A stretch of 14,428 bases of DNA from JAENZQ01 sp964553505. GTDB lineage: Bacteria; Bacillota; Clostridia; Peptostreptococcales; JAAYPU01. Below are positions 1 through 7,812 of this stretch, one piece after another. The stretch is taken from the NCBI GenBank assembly GCA_964553505.1, contig CAZKKX010000050.1:1-14428 (forward strand), in the 5' to 3' direction. The notes under the pieces were generated by a model. The model did no database searches. It was not told the origin of the DNA and worked only from the letters and a program-made list of their open reading frames with translations. The position numbers and the translations under genes were made by a program. Numbering within the stretch: the stretch's first letter is position 1; each line of letters begins with the position of its first letter.

Positions 1-146
1 AAAAAAATTTCCATCTTTATTTCAGGAATCAATTTTGTAGCCTGATGAAAATAAGATATCAATGCCTGCAACTTTCTATCATCAACAGCATCCGGTTTAT
101 AATCTCTTGTTGATTTACGGTTTTTTATTAGATTTTTATAATTCAT
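1..146 (-). CDS. Nitroreductase family protein, N-terminal part (cut by window edge)
   Basis: This is the 5' end of a minus-strand gene that runs off the left edge; 48 complete codons are visible without a stop. The start ATG at 146-144 has an AGGTGATGG-type ribosome binding site about 5 nt upstream. An in-frame ATG six bases further up touches that site directly and is less likely. The N-terminus (residues 1-48) contains NLIKNRKSTRDYKPD, which matches the N-terminal FMN-binding R-S/T-x-R-x-Y pattern of nitroreductase-fold flavoenzymes. These enzymes bind FMN and reduce varied substrates with NAD(P)H. The gene is divergent from the LysM-VanY gene, with about 125 bp between the starts. The subfamily cannot be set from 48 residues, and the substrate is unknown. 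Confidence 0.7.
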   Translation of the reverse strand, partial: MNYKNLIKNRKSTRDYKPDAVDDRKLQALISYFHQATKLIPEIKMEIF

Positions 147-235
147 CACCATCACCTCATATTATTTTTACCCGAAAAAATACATAATACTCAGTTAATA
201 AAAATAAAGTATATATCCTCAAGGATTATATTTTC

Positions 236-250
236 ATTATTGAGAATAAT
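236..250. promoter_or_regulatory. Inverted repeat in vanY-like leader (possible operator)
   Basis: A perfect 6-bp inverted repeat ATTATT-GAG-AATAAT lies just upstream of the ribosome binding site of the LysM-VanY gene and between two divergent genes. It could be an operator or a small leader hairpin. It does not fit the 7-1-7 Fur/PerR layout well, and in AT-rich DNA such a repeat can arise by chance. Confidence 0.25.
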
Positions 251-271
251 AGTATTGGTGGTGATATTAAT

Positions 272-1588
272 ATGTTTATTGGGCATAAATTTATTCAGAA
301 AGATTCTGTACTTGTACTATATTTAGAACCTCAATTGACTGAATTTGCACTTGATTTTTTCAAAAGAGGCAAATCGGAAAAAAAAGAAGAAAGAATTAAT
401 TTAGAAAATGGCATATATGAATATATATCAAAAAATTTGCCAAATCTTAAAGTCGGCACGGTAAAGGTCGTGATAGGTTCCATTATAGTTGCTTCTTTTT
501 CTCTTGGCAGGATCATGCCCTCGTATACACAACCTGCCATAAATCAACATCAAATGAATACTATGTATTCTGTTAAAAGTGGTGATACATTGTACACCAT
601 TTCTCAAAGATTTGATACAACGGTATCTCATCTGAAAAAATTAAATCATTTGTATAGTGATACAATCTATATAGGCCAACAATTAAAAGTCATATCTGAC
701 CAATTATATAACATAAAGTACGGAGATACCTTATATACCATTTCTCAAAAATTTGGCACCACAATATCTCATCTCAAACAACTTAATAATTTGACAGATA
801 ATGTGATATATGAAGGTCAACAGTTGAAAGTCATTGATCCTCACCAAAAAATATACACTGTTAAATACGGAGACACCCTATCTAAAATAGCATCCATGTA
901 CGATACCCAAATATTACCTCTTAAGGCTATTAATTTCCTCGTTGAGGATATAATTTATTCAGACCAAACTTTATATATTCCCGATCATTATACTGTTACA
1001 AATTCTAACAGTATTATGGTATTGGTCAACAAAAAATACTCTTTGCCATCAGATTACATTCCTTCCGACTTGATTGTTCCCAATATCCCTTTTACATTTA
1101 CCGAATATCAACCCAAAAAATTATTAAGGCAAGAAGCCGCTTCTGCATTAGAACTCCTATTTAATAAAGCAGCAAAGGAAGGTATACAACTGTTTGGATT
1201 ATCAGGATATCGTTCTTATGAACGTCAGGATGCAATTTTCACATCAAACGTTCAAAGAAGAGGTCTGAAAGCAGCCAATCAATTTAGTGCAAAGCCGGGA
1301 GAAAGCGAACATCAGACAGGACTTGCCATTGATGTAACCAGTCCCTCTGTAAATTATGGACTATCTCAAGCCTTTGGAGATACGAAAGAAGGTAAATGGC
1401 TACAAGAAAATGCTCCAAGCTTTGGGTTCATTATCCGTTATCAAAAAGGAAAAGAGTCCATAACAGGCTATCAGTATGAACCCTGGCATATAAGATATGT
1501 GGGAATAGAAGCCGCACAAGAAATAACACGGAGAAATATTACTTTAGAAGAATACATATCTAATTTCTTCTCCGTTCCAGCTCCTTAA
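272..1588 (+). CDS. Membrane-anchored triple-LysM D,D-carboxypeptidase (VanY/M15B family)
   Basis: A 438-residue protein predicted to trim D-Ala-D-Ala ends of peptidoglycan stem peptides outside the membrane. Residues 1-60 are hydrophilic and lysine/glutamate-rich, probably cytoplasmic. Residues 61-79 form one membrane segment in place of a usual N-terminal signal peptide. Three LysM peptidoglycan-binding repeats follow at about 99-141, 146-188 and 195-238, each with the GDTL core. The C-terminal 285-415 region is a VanY-type M15B peptidase: SGYRSYERQ (311-319), SEHQTGLAIDV with zinc ligands His347 and Asp354, and EPWH with catalytic Glu403 and zinc ligand His406. All key residues are present, so it should be active. 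A GGTGGTGAT ribosome binding site lies 7-8 nt before the ATG. The last 29 bp overlap the 3' end of the opposing TypA gene. The role (wall maturation, sporulation or glycopeptide response) is not shown by the context. Confidence 0.92.
   Translation: MFIGHKFIQKDSVLVLYLEPQLTEFALDFFKRGKSEKKEERINLENGIYEYISKNLPNLKVGTVKVVIGSIIVASFSLGRIMPSYTQPAINQHQMNTMYSVKSGDTLYTISQRFDTTVSHLKKLNHLYSDTIYIGQQLKVISDQLYNIKYGDTLYTISQKFGTTISHLKQLNNLTDNVIYEGQQLKVIDPHQKIYTVKYGDTLSKIASMYDTQILPLKAINFLVEDIIYSDQTLYIPDHYTVTNSNSIMVLVNKKYSLPSDYIPSDLIVPNIPFTFTEYQPKKLLRQEAASALELLFNKAAKEGIQLFGLSGYRSYERQDAIFTSNVQRRGLKAANQFSAKPGESEHQTGLAIDVTSPSVNYGLSQAFGDTKEGKWLQENAPSFGFIIRYQKGKESITGYQYEPWHIRYVGIEAAQEITRRNITLEEYISNFFSVPAP
566..985 (+). 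repeat. Three in-frame LysM-encoding repeats
   Basis: Repeats span about 566-694, 707-835 and 854-985, a period of roughly 47-49 codons. The first two are much closer to each other: both carry GDTLYTISQ+F, TT[V/I]SHLK and GQQLKVI. The third (GDTLSKIASMYDT) has diverged. This suggests a recent duplication of repeat 1 or 2 after an older one. They bind the glycan strands of peptidoglycan. Confidence 0.85.
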
Positions 1589-3359
1589 GATATTTTTTTC
1601 TTAAACGTATATCATCAGGTGTAACTTCTACCAATTCATCATCATTTATAAATTCCAATGCTTCTTCGAGAGAAAGTATCTTTGGGGGCGGCATTCTCAA
1701 AGAATCATCGGAACCGGCCGCTCTCATATTGGTCAATCTTTTATTTTTACAGGGATTTACCGTCATATCATCGCTTCTGCTGTTCATACCAATGATCATA
1801 CCTTCATAAACCTTGGTTCCCGGGTAGATAAACATTGTTGCGCGCTCATTAAAATTTGCCAGAGAATAGGCCATGGCTTCTCCTTCTTCTTGAGATATTA
1901 GAACTCCATTGGTTCTTTGAGGTATCTCTCCTTTATGCGCCTCAAAAGCTTCAAATCTTCTGACCAAAGTCCCTTCACCTCTTGTATCATTGATGAATTC
2001 GCTTCTGTATCCCAAAAGTCCCCTTGTGGGTACCAAATATTCCATTTTTGTGAGTCCTTCTTCTGATGACATGGATGCCATTATGCCTTTACGAATATTA
2101 AGTTTAGAAATAACGCCTCCCGAATACTCATCCGGTGCGCTGATAATAACTCTTTCAACTGGTTCTTTAAGAACTCCGTTTTCTCTATACATAATTACTT
2201 CCGGCTTGGATACTGCAATTTCATAGCCTTCCCTTCTCATATTTTCCAATAGAATCGAAAGGTGCAGTTCTCCTCTTCCGGATACTTTAAACCCGTCAGT
2301 TGTATCTAATGGTTCCACTTTTAATCCTACATTAACTTCCAATTCTTTCTCCAATCGGGCTTTCAGGTGTCTTGTAGTCAAGTATTTACCGCTTTTTCCT
2401 ACAAAAGGAGATTTATTTACTAAAAAATTCATTGACAAAGTCGGTTCTTCTATCCTGATAGTTTCCATAGGCTGAGGCTGGTTTTCATTGCAAATGGTCT
2501 CGCCAATAGAGATATCCTCTATTCCTGAAACCACAACAATATCTCCACTGCCGGCTTCTTTCACCGACACTCTCTTTAGTCCTTTATAAACAAACACCTG
2601 TGATATTTTTTTATTTACAAAATCACCATTCCGCTTACAAACAGTCACTACTTGTCCTTCCTTAATTATTCCGCTGAAAATTCTACCTATTCCCAACCTA
2701 CCAATATAGTCGTCATAGGCAAGGGTAGATACCTGCATCTGTAATGACTGATTATTTAGGTCCGGGTAAATATTTGCATGAGAAAGAATCGTTTCAAACA
2801 AAGGAGAAATATCTTTGCTGTCGTCATTCATTTCTCTTTTTATGATGCCTTCTTTTGCGATACCATACAGTATAGGAAAATCCAATTGCTCATCTGTCGC
2901 ATTGAGTTCAATAAACAGACCAAACACCATGTCCACGACTTCCTCCGCACGCTGGTCTTTCTTGTCTATTTTATTAATCAGCAGAATAGGACGCAAACCC
3001 AACTCCAGAGATTTTTGCAGAACAAACCGAGTCTGCGGCATAGGACCTTCACTGGAATCCACAAGCAGGATCACCGTATCCACTGTTTTTATAATCCTTT
3101 CCACCTCTGATGAAAAATCGGCATGTCCAGGTGTATCCACAATATTTATTTTTATATCCTTATACATGACAGAGCAGTTTTTTGAATATATGGTGATACC
3201 TCTTTCCCTTTCAATATCATTGCTGTCCATAACACAATCAATAATTTCTTGGTTTTCTCTGAAAATACCGCTTTGCGCAAAAAAAGCATCCACCAAAGTA
3301 GATTTTCCCGCATCCACATGTGCAATCACAGCAATATTAATAATTTTTTGAGTATTCAT
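1560..3359 (-). CDS. typA: TypA/BipA-type ribosome-associated translational GTPase, diverged form
   Basis: A 599-residue EF-G-like GTPase, close to the family's usual length of about 600-615. GTPase motifs are G1 AHVDAGKST (13-21), switch RERGIT with Thr56 (51-56), G3 DTPGH (75-79) and G4 NKID (129-132). The family's C-terminal signatures follow: GLLGYRSEF, KVYEGMIIG, VNPCKNKRLTNMRA, SLEEALEFI and DDELVEVTPDDIRLRKKYL. TypA binds the ribosome near the EF-G site and helps subunit assembly and stress or cold adaptation. G1 reads DAGKS where canonical TypA has DHGKT, and the C-terminal domain around GEGTLVRRFEAFEAHKGEI departs from the usual MNHVF/PYKGEI form. This suggests a paralogue. The ATG at 3359 has an AAGAAGGT ribosome binding site 8 nt upstream. 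The stop codon lies inside the opposing vanY-like gene. It is monocistronic as far as can be seen. Confidence 0.92.
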   Translation of the reverse strand: MNTQKIINIAVIAHVDAGKSTLVDAFFAQSGIFRENQEIIDCVMDSNDIERERGITIYSKNCSVMYKDIKINIVDTPGHADFSSEVERIIKTVDTVILLVDSSEGPMPQTRFVLQKSLELGLRPILLINKIDKKDQRAEEVVDMVFGLFIELNATDEQLDFPILYGIAKEGIIKREMNDDSKDISPLFETILSHANIYPDLNNQSLQMQVSTLAYDDYIGRLGIGRIFSGIIKEGQVVTVCKRNGDFVNKKISQVFVYKGLKRVSVKEAGSGDIVVVSGIEDISIGETICNENQPQPMETIRIEEPTLSMNFLVNKSPFVGKSGKYLTTRHLKARLEKELEVNVGLKVEPLDTTDGFKVSGRGELHLSILLENMRREGYEIAVSKPEVIMYRENGVLKEPVERVIISAPDEYSGGVISKLNIRKGIMASMSSEEGLTKMEYLVPTRGLLGYRSEFINDTRGEGTLVRRFEAFEAHKGEIPQRTNGVLISQEEGEAMAYSLANFNERATMFIYPGTKVYEGMIIGMNSRSDDMTVNPCKNKRLTNMRAAGSDDSLRMPPPKILSLEEALEFINDDELVEVTPDDIRLRKKYLKELERRRN

Positions 3360-3529
3360 AAAAATGACCTTCTTTCATTCTTTATCTAAAAATCAGTTTA
3401 TAGTTTATAGAGTATGGATTATCTTCAATCTTATAACTTTTCAAGTCCATCTGTTAGTTTAATATTTATAGAGAAATTTTACAAATGTTTTTGAATAAAA
3501 TGTTAAAATAAACATGAATATATAATAGA

Positions 3530-3558
3530 TTAGATACCTGCAAAAACTATACTATAAT
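3530..3558 (+). promoter_or_regulatory. Candidate sigma-A-type promoter for the flavin reductase gene
   Basis: A perfect TATAAT -10 element (3553-3558) sits 17 bp after a weak TTAGAT -35 (3530-3535), about 53 bp before the start codon at 3612. A second TATAAT at 3521-3526 has no acceptable -35. The -10 box is good but the -35 is poor, so the call is tentative. The 252-bp gap here between divergent genes otherwise shows no clear feature. Confidence 0.35.
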
Positions 3559-3611
3559 CTATAACCAAGCCTGTAACTTAGTAAACTATTTTTATGAAAG
3601 GATGATAAGAA

Positions 3612-4181
3612 ATGAGTAAAACAACCTGGAAACCGGGCACAATGGTCTATCCGGTACCTGCTGTCATGGTATCCTGCGGCAGTGAAAAGGAAAAGTATAA
3701 TATTATTACCATTGCCTGGACCGGCACCATCTGCTCGGATCCTCCCATGGCCTATATTTCTGTCCGAAAGGAACGTTATTCTTATGATATTATCAAAGAA
3801 TCCGGAGAATTCGTTATTAATCTGACAACAGAATCTCTGGCTTTTGCAACGGATTACTGCGGTGTTAAATCCGGAAGAGATGTAAATAAATTTGAATTTC
3901 TTGAATTGACACCCATACCGGCTGAAAAAATTAAAGCCCCTATGATAAAAGAGTCTCCTATAAATATTGAATGCAAAGTGAAACAGATCATAGAATTGGG
4001 CTCACACGATATGTTTATAGCGGAAGTGCTGGCAGTACATGCCGATGAATCTTTTATGGATGATCAAGGCAAATTCCGCTTAGATCAGGCCCAACCCATC
4101 TGCTACAGTCATGGAGAATACTATGGGCTTAAAGATTCTCTGGGGAAATTTGGCTATTCCATTATGAAAAAGAAGAAATAA
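3612..4181 (+). CDS. Flavin reductase / flavoredoxin family protein (FMN-binding split barrel)
   Basis: A 189-residue soluble protein of the flavin reductase-like (flavoredoxin, DIM6/NTAB) family. These fold as FMN-binding split barrels and transfer electrons or reduce flavins with NAD(P)H. Visible conserved blocks are IAWTGTICSDPPMAYISVRKERYSY (34-58), GEFVINL (65-71), CGVKSGRDVNKF (83-94), ESPINIECKVK (114-124), LGSHDMFIAEV (129-139) and SHGEYYGL (166-173). This pattern is typical of full-length clostridial members, and nothing is missing. The ATG at 3612 follows an AAAGGATGA ribosome binding site at suitable distance. It stands alone on the plus strand, divergent from the TypA gene, and ends upstream of the hairpin at 4219-4258. 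Its redox partner cannot be told from the sequence; ferredoxin/NAD(P)H-linked or nitroreductase-like roles are possible. Confidence 0.88.
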   Translation: MSKTTWKPGTMVYPVPAVMVSCGSEKEKYNIITIAWTGTICSDPPMAYISVRKERYSYDIIKESGEFVINLTTESLAFATDYCGVKSGRDVNKFEFLELTPIPAEKIKAPMIKESPINIECKVKQIIELGSHDMFIAEVLAVHADESFMDDQGKFRLDQAQPICYSHGEYYGLKDSLGKFGYSIMKKKK

Positions 4182-4218
4182 AAAGTGTAAACATCAAAGT
4201 TTCGGTTTGTTATAAATA

Positions 4219-4258
4219 AGCCATGATGATTATGTTTCAAAACATGATTATCATGGCT
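4219..4258. terminator. Long near-perfect hairpin between convergent genes, possible bidirectional terminator
   Basis: Left arm 4219-4237 (agccatgatgattatgttt) pairs with right arm 4240-4258 over 19 positions with two G-T wobbles and a 2-4 nt loop. It lies between the plus-strand flavin reductase and the minus-strand ACT gene, where a shared terminator is expected. There is no clean T-run right after either arm; only the minus-strand side continues into T-rich sequence (ttatttat). A strong but atypical terminator, or a small mobile palindromic element, are both possible. Confidence 0.5.
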
Positions 4259-4329
4259 ACAGGCTGAAGGCAGCGTATTTTATGAGTTGAATACTGTTGT
4301 ATAAATATGTGTAACTTTTTATTATCTAT

Positions 4330-4719
4330 CTAAACTTCAATTCGATGGCCTTCCTTAGATAACACCTTAAGAGCAATTTCTATATCCTTGTTCTTAACCA
4401 AAATATAGTCTGTATCATATGTTGATATAGCAAATATACTTATACCTTGATTGGCTAATGTTGTACTTATAGAAGATAATATTCCAATTAATGAAAAATC
4501 CAATGGCCCTTCTATCTTTATAATTTTCCAGTCTTTTTCATGTTTGATTTCATTAGGAATATTTTTATCACTACATACAATTGAAAGCTCATCTTCTGTT
4601 TTTGTTATAGAATAAAACTTACTATTATCTATCCATTCGGGAATTAACTCTATACTATCTAATCTACACACTCCGAATGTTCCATTTAAAATCCTCATTT
4701 TTAGAGTTATATCTGCCAT
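4330..4719 (-). CDS. Tandem-ACT-domain protein
   Basis: A small cytoplasmic protein of 129 residues from the chosen ATG at 4719. A frame start TTG at 4734 is possible, but the GGAAGTG ribosome binding site overlaps that longer reading and sits 7 nt before the ATG. The C-terminal half (from KIIKIEGPLDFSLIGILSSI to HRIEV) is an ACT domain with the pattern of a beta strand, the G-L-S-x-I-S-x-x-L helix, then ISIFAISTYDTDYILV. The N-terminal half is probably a second, weaker ACT-like unit. Proteins of this build (related to the CASTOR-type ACT_7 group) bind small ligands such as amino acids and often stand alone with unknown roles. It is last in the minus-strand run, 64 bp after the DUF3160 lipoprotein gene, and may be co-transcribed. 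Ligand unknown. Confidence 0.82.
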   Translation of the reverse strand: MADITLKMRILNGTFGVCRLDSIELIPEWIDNSKFYSITKTEDELSIVCSDKNIPNEIKHEKDWKIIKIEGPLDFSLIGILSSISTTLANQGISIFAISTYDTDYILVKNKDIEIALKVLSKEGHRIEV

Positions 4720-4783
4720 AGTTTTCACTTCCAATCTTTCTTATTTATATACGTCATTATCATAATTAACCTGAGGTCTTTCC

Positions 4784-7018
4784 TTATTCAGGAATATACT
4801 CCACCGGCTCGATCTCGACTCCGTTTTCTTCACGGGATTTAAATGAATAAACCCATTCCGGCTGCTTGGGGATATCTTTCATAAATTTTTCTTGATTTAT
4901 TCGATGGTATTCCCAATTTTCTTCCTTTATCCTTTCAATTCCTAACATCTCATGCCATTCGGCATCTGATAAGGGCTCCGTATTTAAAAATTCATGATAG
5001 CCAAACACAGCACCTCTTGCAAGGTAAATCTTTCCTTGGTCATATATTGCCACATAGATCTCATTTGGGAATTCCGTACCAATCTCGAGAAAAGAACCTA
5101 TATCTGCGATCCCTGCAATATCTGTTACCAGAGCCGAAGAAAGCGGCAAATCAAAATCTTTGGAAAGGCTGTTTTCGATTAATTCCATATTCCCGCCTAT
5201 ATACTTGAGCCGGTCACGTTCTTCTTCTGTCAGGGGTTCATTTGCCAATTCTTTCAAAGAACAATCCCTTAACAATTTATAAAAGTTTAACAAGTGTTGG
5301 GCCCCATTAGCTTTTTGTTCATCCAGCAGCCCTCTGCTTTGAAGATTCTTACTGGAGTAGTCCACCAACCATATGAGCCTATCGTACACTTCTACTGTAG
5401 GTTCCACATATTGAGGAAGATACTCTACCTGAACCTCTCCACCCATTTCTGCAACCGGCTGTTTGGCATACAGCACCGTATCATGCTTTAATTCCGCATA
5501 GTTCCCCAGCGCTGTGTTGATCATTTTATCCTGCCAGGCAATATTCTTCATAAAAAATGGCAACCCATCCGTATTTTCATGTTCTTTCAAAGCTGCCTTT
5601 ATGTTCCAAAGCCAGCCGTTATATAGATTATCACGCCATTCATTTTCTTTTATCTTTTCTACTTTATTTTTCATCTTGTGCAAATTATCTTTATATTTCT
5701 CGTAAGCATCCTCTTTCACATAGTATTGATAATCCAAATCTTCCGCTCGGCTATTACCGAATGCTGCTGCCACGTCCAGCCCCGATGGTACCGGGCGGAT
5801 GATAGGAAACATCAATTCCTGAAGGATATTTGCATCAAGAGTATATCTTTGTCCCATAAATCTAAATTGTTTATCCACAGGCGTATCTACAATATTCAAA
5901 ACTATCTTATTCTGTATTTGTGGTTCAGGCAAGTTGTTAACCTGTCCCAGAACCTGTTCAGAGTACTTCTGGTTTCGAAAATCATTAATATCCGGGGTCT
6001 GCCCAAATACATTAACTATTACTTCCTTTATATTAAAAATCGTAATATCATCTGATTGCCCTATGAAAAAATCCGTAGGTGCGTATATTTTATCCCAACT
6101 TTCGATCTCATTACTTCCTTCATTTTCTAAAAAAGTAATATAGGTTATGAGCATTGCTTTTACTGTCCCGGAGACATTTAATTCTTCACCTTCTTTTAAA
6201 GGGAATCCCAAGAGGCCGTACCACATCATTCCTCTGAAATATTTTTCGAGAGTTTCATCTCCTGCATAATGTCCTCTTACAATGAATTGCTCATAGTTGA
6301 TATCAAAACCCATTAAAGGCGATTTGCAGTAACCTTCTGATTTATCTATTAACTCAATTTCTTTTTCTGCTATTGCTTTTACTTCATCCGGTACAGAACC
6401 ATATGACCCATTTAAAATTTTACTCCCAACAGAAAAGTATACTGAAATATCTTTCAAGTCCTCATTAACTGCTTCATAGTCATCATTATTATAAAGCATC
6501 AGCGTTTTGTCCAACATTCTTTCAGTTAAGATTTTCAGTTCTTCAACCAAATATTCTTTTTCAATACTCTTTAATGTTTCACTATAAAACTTGTGATATA
6601 AATGCAGGGCAACATCCGACGTCACAAAACTGGGTATCTGAATGTATTCGTTATCCTCATAAATATTGTGCATCTTCATATAAAGATGCGTTTTTTGTGG
6701 GTTTGGCGGTAATACAACAAATCCGTTTTGAAACAGCATCTCTTTTTGTTTTTCTGTAAATCCATGAATTCTGGTCATGTTTTCTATATTGCTCAAATCT
6801 GAATTTGCCCGGTAATCCGGCACTTGCCATACGAGCTTAGCAGCATTATAATCCACCGAAATGTTCTCATATGCTTTAGCATCTGTCCAAACCGGCTGAA
6901 GTAATGATTTATTTGAATTTTCACTGTTATCAGGCGTTTCATTATTCCGGCTCACGCCGCATGCGGTTATTGTCATTATGATACATAGCATTAGTATCAG
7001 CATTTTTTTAGTCTTCAT
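4784..7018 (-). CDS. DUF3160 lipoprotein
   Basis: A 744-residue exported lipoprotein. Residues 1-20 form a type II signal peptide: MKTKK, a hydrophobic core, and lipobox I-T-A-C with lipidated Cys20. A polar linker (21-40) follows. The rest matches the DUF3160 family, which has no known activity: FVTSDVALHLYH (131-142), FRFMGQRYTLDA (385-396), RPVPSGLDVAAAFG (408-421) and ALGNYAELKHDTVLYAKQ (503-520). No recognised catalytic motif is seen, but conserved His, Asp and Arg residues cluster in these blocks. The ATG at 7018 has a strong AGGGGGAT ribosome binding site that lies over the end of the preceding gene, whose stop is only 4 bp away. Translation of the two is probably coupled. It would sit on the outer face of the membrane. 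Family assignment is firm, function unknown. Confidence 0.88.
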   Translation of the reverse strand: MKTKKMLILMLCIIMTITACGVSRNNETPDNSENSNKSLLQPVWTDAKAYENISVDYNAAKLVWQVPDYRANSDLSNIENMTRIHGFTEKQKEMLFQNGFVVLPPNPQKTHLYMKMHNIYEDNEYIQIPSFVTSDVALHLYHKFYSETLKSIEKEYLVEELKILTERMLDKTLMLYNNDDYEAVNEDLKDISVYFSVGSKILNGSYGSVPDEVKAIAEKEIELIDKSEGYCKSPLMGFDINYEQFIVRGHYAGDETLEKYFRGMMWYGLLGFPLKEGEELNVSGTVKAMLITYITFLENEGSNEIESWDKIYAPTDFFIGQSDDITIFNIKEVIVNVFGQTPDINDFRNQKYSEQVLGQVNNLPEPQIQNKIVLNIVDTPVDKQFRFMGQRYTLDANILQELMFPIIRPVPSGLDVAAAFGNSRAEDLDYQYYVKEDAYEKYKDNLHKMKNKVEKIKENEWRDNLYNGWLWNIKAALKEHENTDGLPFFMKNIAWQDKMINTALGNYAELKHDTVLYAKQPVAEMGGEVQVEYLPQYVEPTVEVYDRLIWLVDYSSKNLQSRGLLDEQKANGAQHLLNFYKLLRDCSLKELANEPLTEEERDRLKYIGGNMELIENSLSKDFDLPLSSALVTDIAGIADIGSFLEIGTEFPNEIYVAIYDQGKIYLARGAVFGYHEFLNTEPLSDAEWHEMLGIERIKEENWEYHRINQEKFMKDIPKQPEWVYSFKSREENGVEIEPVEYIPE

Positions 7019-7022
7019 AAAA

Positions 7023-7808
7023 TTATCCCCCTTTTTCCTTTAATGCCTGATTTTTTAACTGTAAGATTATTTTTTCTTGAATCCCATTTTGATTTACTAT
7101 GATCTCAATGTATTCTTTTTCTTCCATTGTCAGGGAATCAATTTCTACAATTTCGTCAAATGGTCCGCTTTCTGCGAGTAGAATGAATCCAAAGCCATGC
7201 CAATAATAGGCTGCGACTATATGATTTCCCTTTTGATTTCTTTCAACTACTATGAATTCATCAATACCGTTTAAATTAATATCCGCAAAACAAACGTCTA
7301 TAAACGGATTTCTGACTTTTGAACCCGTCCACTTTTTTATTAACTTTTTATCCTTATAACTAAAGAAAAAAGGCCTGTTTTCTTCTTCGGGATAAAATAC
7401 AGTTGTTTTATATACACCCATGAATATTTCTTTATATCCATCGCCGTCTATTTCACATATTTCAATTTTCCAGGGCTTTATTTGACTTAAATCAGCGGCA
7501 TATTCCTTATGCAAATAAACTCTATTGTCTCTGATAACAGGTTTGTAAATGATAAAATCTTTGCCATATTTTGAATTATCTTCTCTTGACAATATCAGCA
7601 CTTCTTCTATAAAGTCATTATCCACGTCCCCCACAGCCATATCTAAAACATTTAAGTCCTTAGGCAAACTTTTATTTGAAAATAAATACTGTTCACCTGA
7701 AATATTAATTTTTTGCTCTTCGTTTTTATCAATATTTTGTACATAAAAAACCAATGCCGCTAAAATAAATATACAACCTCCGCAGACTATAATGTTTTTA
7801 CCTATCAT
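7023..7808 (-). CDS. Membrane-anchored protein with three VCBS/FG-GAP-like repeats
   Basis: A 261-residue protein with one N-terminal membrane anchor (residues about 5-24, no lipobox) and an extracellular remainder. Three repeats of the D-x-D/N-x-D/N-G-x-x-E type occur at a period of about 57 residues: GDVDNDFIEEVLIL (60-73), CEIDGDGYKEIFMGV (118-132) and ADINLNGIDEFIVV (175-188). These resemble calcium-binding loops of FG-GAP/VCBS beta-propeller blades, so three blades or a partial propeller are likely. No enzyme motif is seen. The ATG is 4 bp after the nitroreductase stop and lacks a clear ribosome binding site; an in-frame stop just upstream rules out a longer form, so re-initiation is likely. 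The gene is 4 bp before the DUF3160 lipoprotein gene, which suggests that the two products act together at the surface. The propeller fold is an inference. Confidence 0.78.
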   Translation of the reverse strand: MIGKNIIVCGGCIFILAALVFYVQNIDKNEEQKINISGEQYLFSNKSLPKDLNVLDMAVGDVDNDFIEEVLILSREDNSKYGKDFIIYKPVIRDNRVYLHKEYAADLSQIKPWKIEICEIDGDGYKEIFMGVYKTTVFYPEEENRPFFFSYKDKKLIKKWTGSKVRNPFIDVCFADINLNGIDEFIVVERNQKGNHIVAAYYWHGFGFILLAESGPFDEIVEIDSLTMEEKEYIEIIVNQNGIQEKIILQLKNQALKEKGG

Positions 7809-7812
7809 AATA

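Noticed and set aside
211..230. Small hairpin ATCCT-CA-AGGAT with extended AT pairs before the LysM-VanY gene
   Set aside because: The stem needs a bulge, the loop is only 2 nt, and a terminator would be misplaced between divergent genes.
2815..3351. 178-codon plus-strand open frame opposite the TypA gene
   Set aside because: It lies wholly antisense to a clearly coding region, has no family match and is serine/isoleucine-rich as expected for a shadow frame.
3414..3494. 26-codon plus-strand frame starting MDYLQSYNF in the gap between TypA and flavin reductase genes
   Set aside because: There is no ribosome binding site, and the length and composition are expected by chance in AT-rich DNA.
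4720..4734. TTG start five codons upstream for the ACT protein
   Set aside because: The GGAAGTG ribosome binding site lies within that extension and points to the ATG at 4719.
4770..4792. CCTGA...TCAGG hairpin just after the DUF3160 stop codon
   Set aside because: A 5-bp stem with a 13-nt loop and no T-run is too weak to call a terminator, so co-transcription of the ACT gene stays open.
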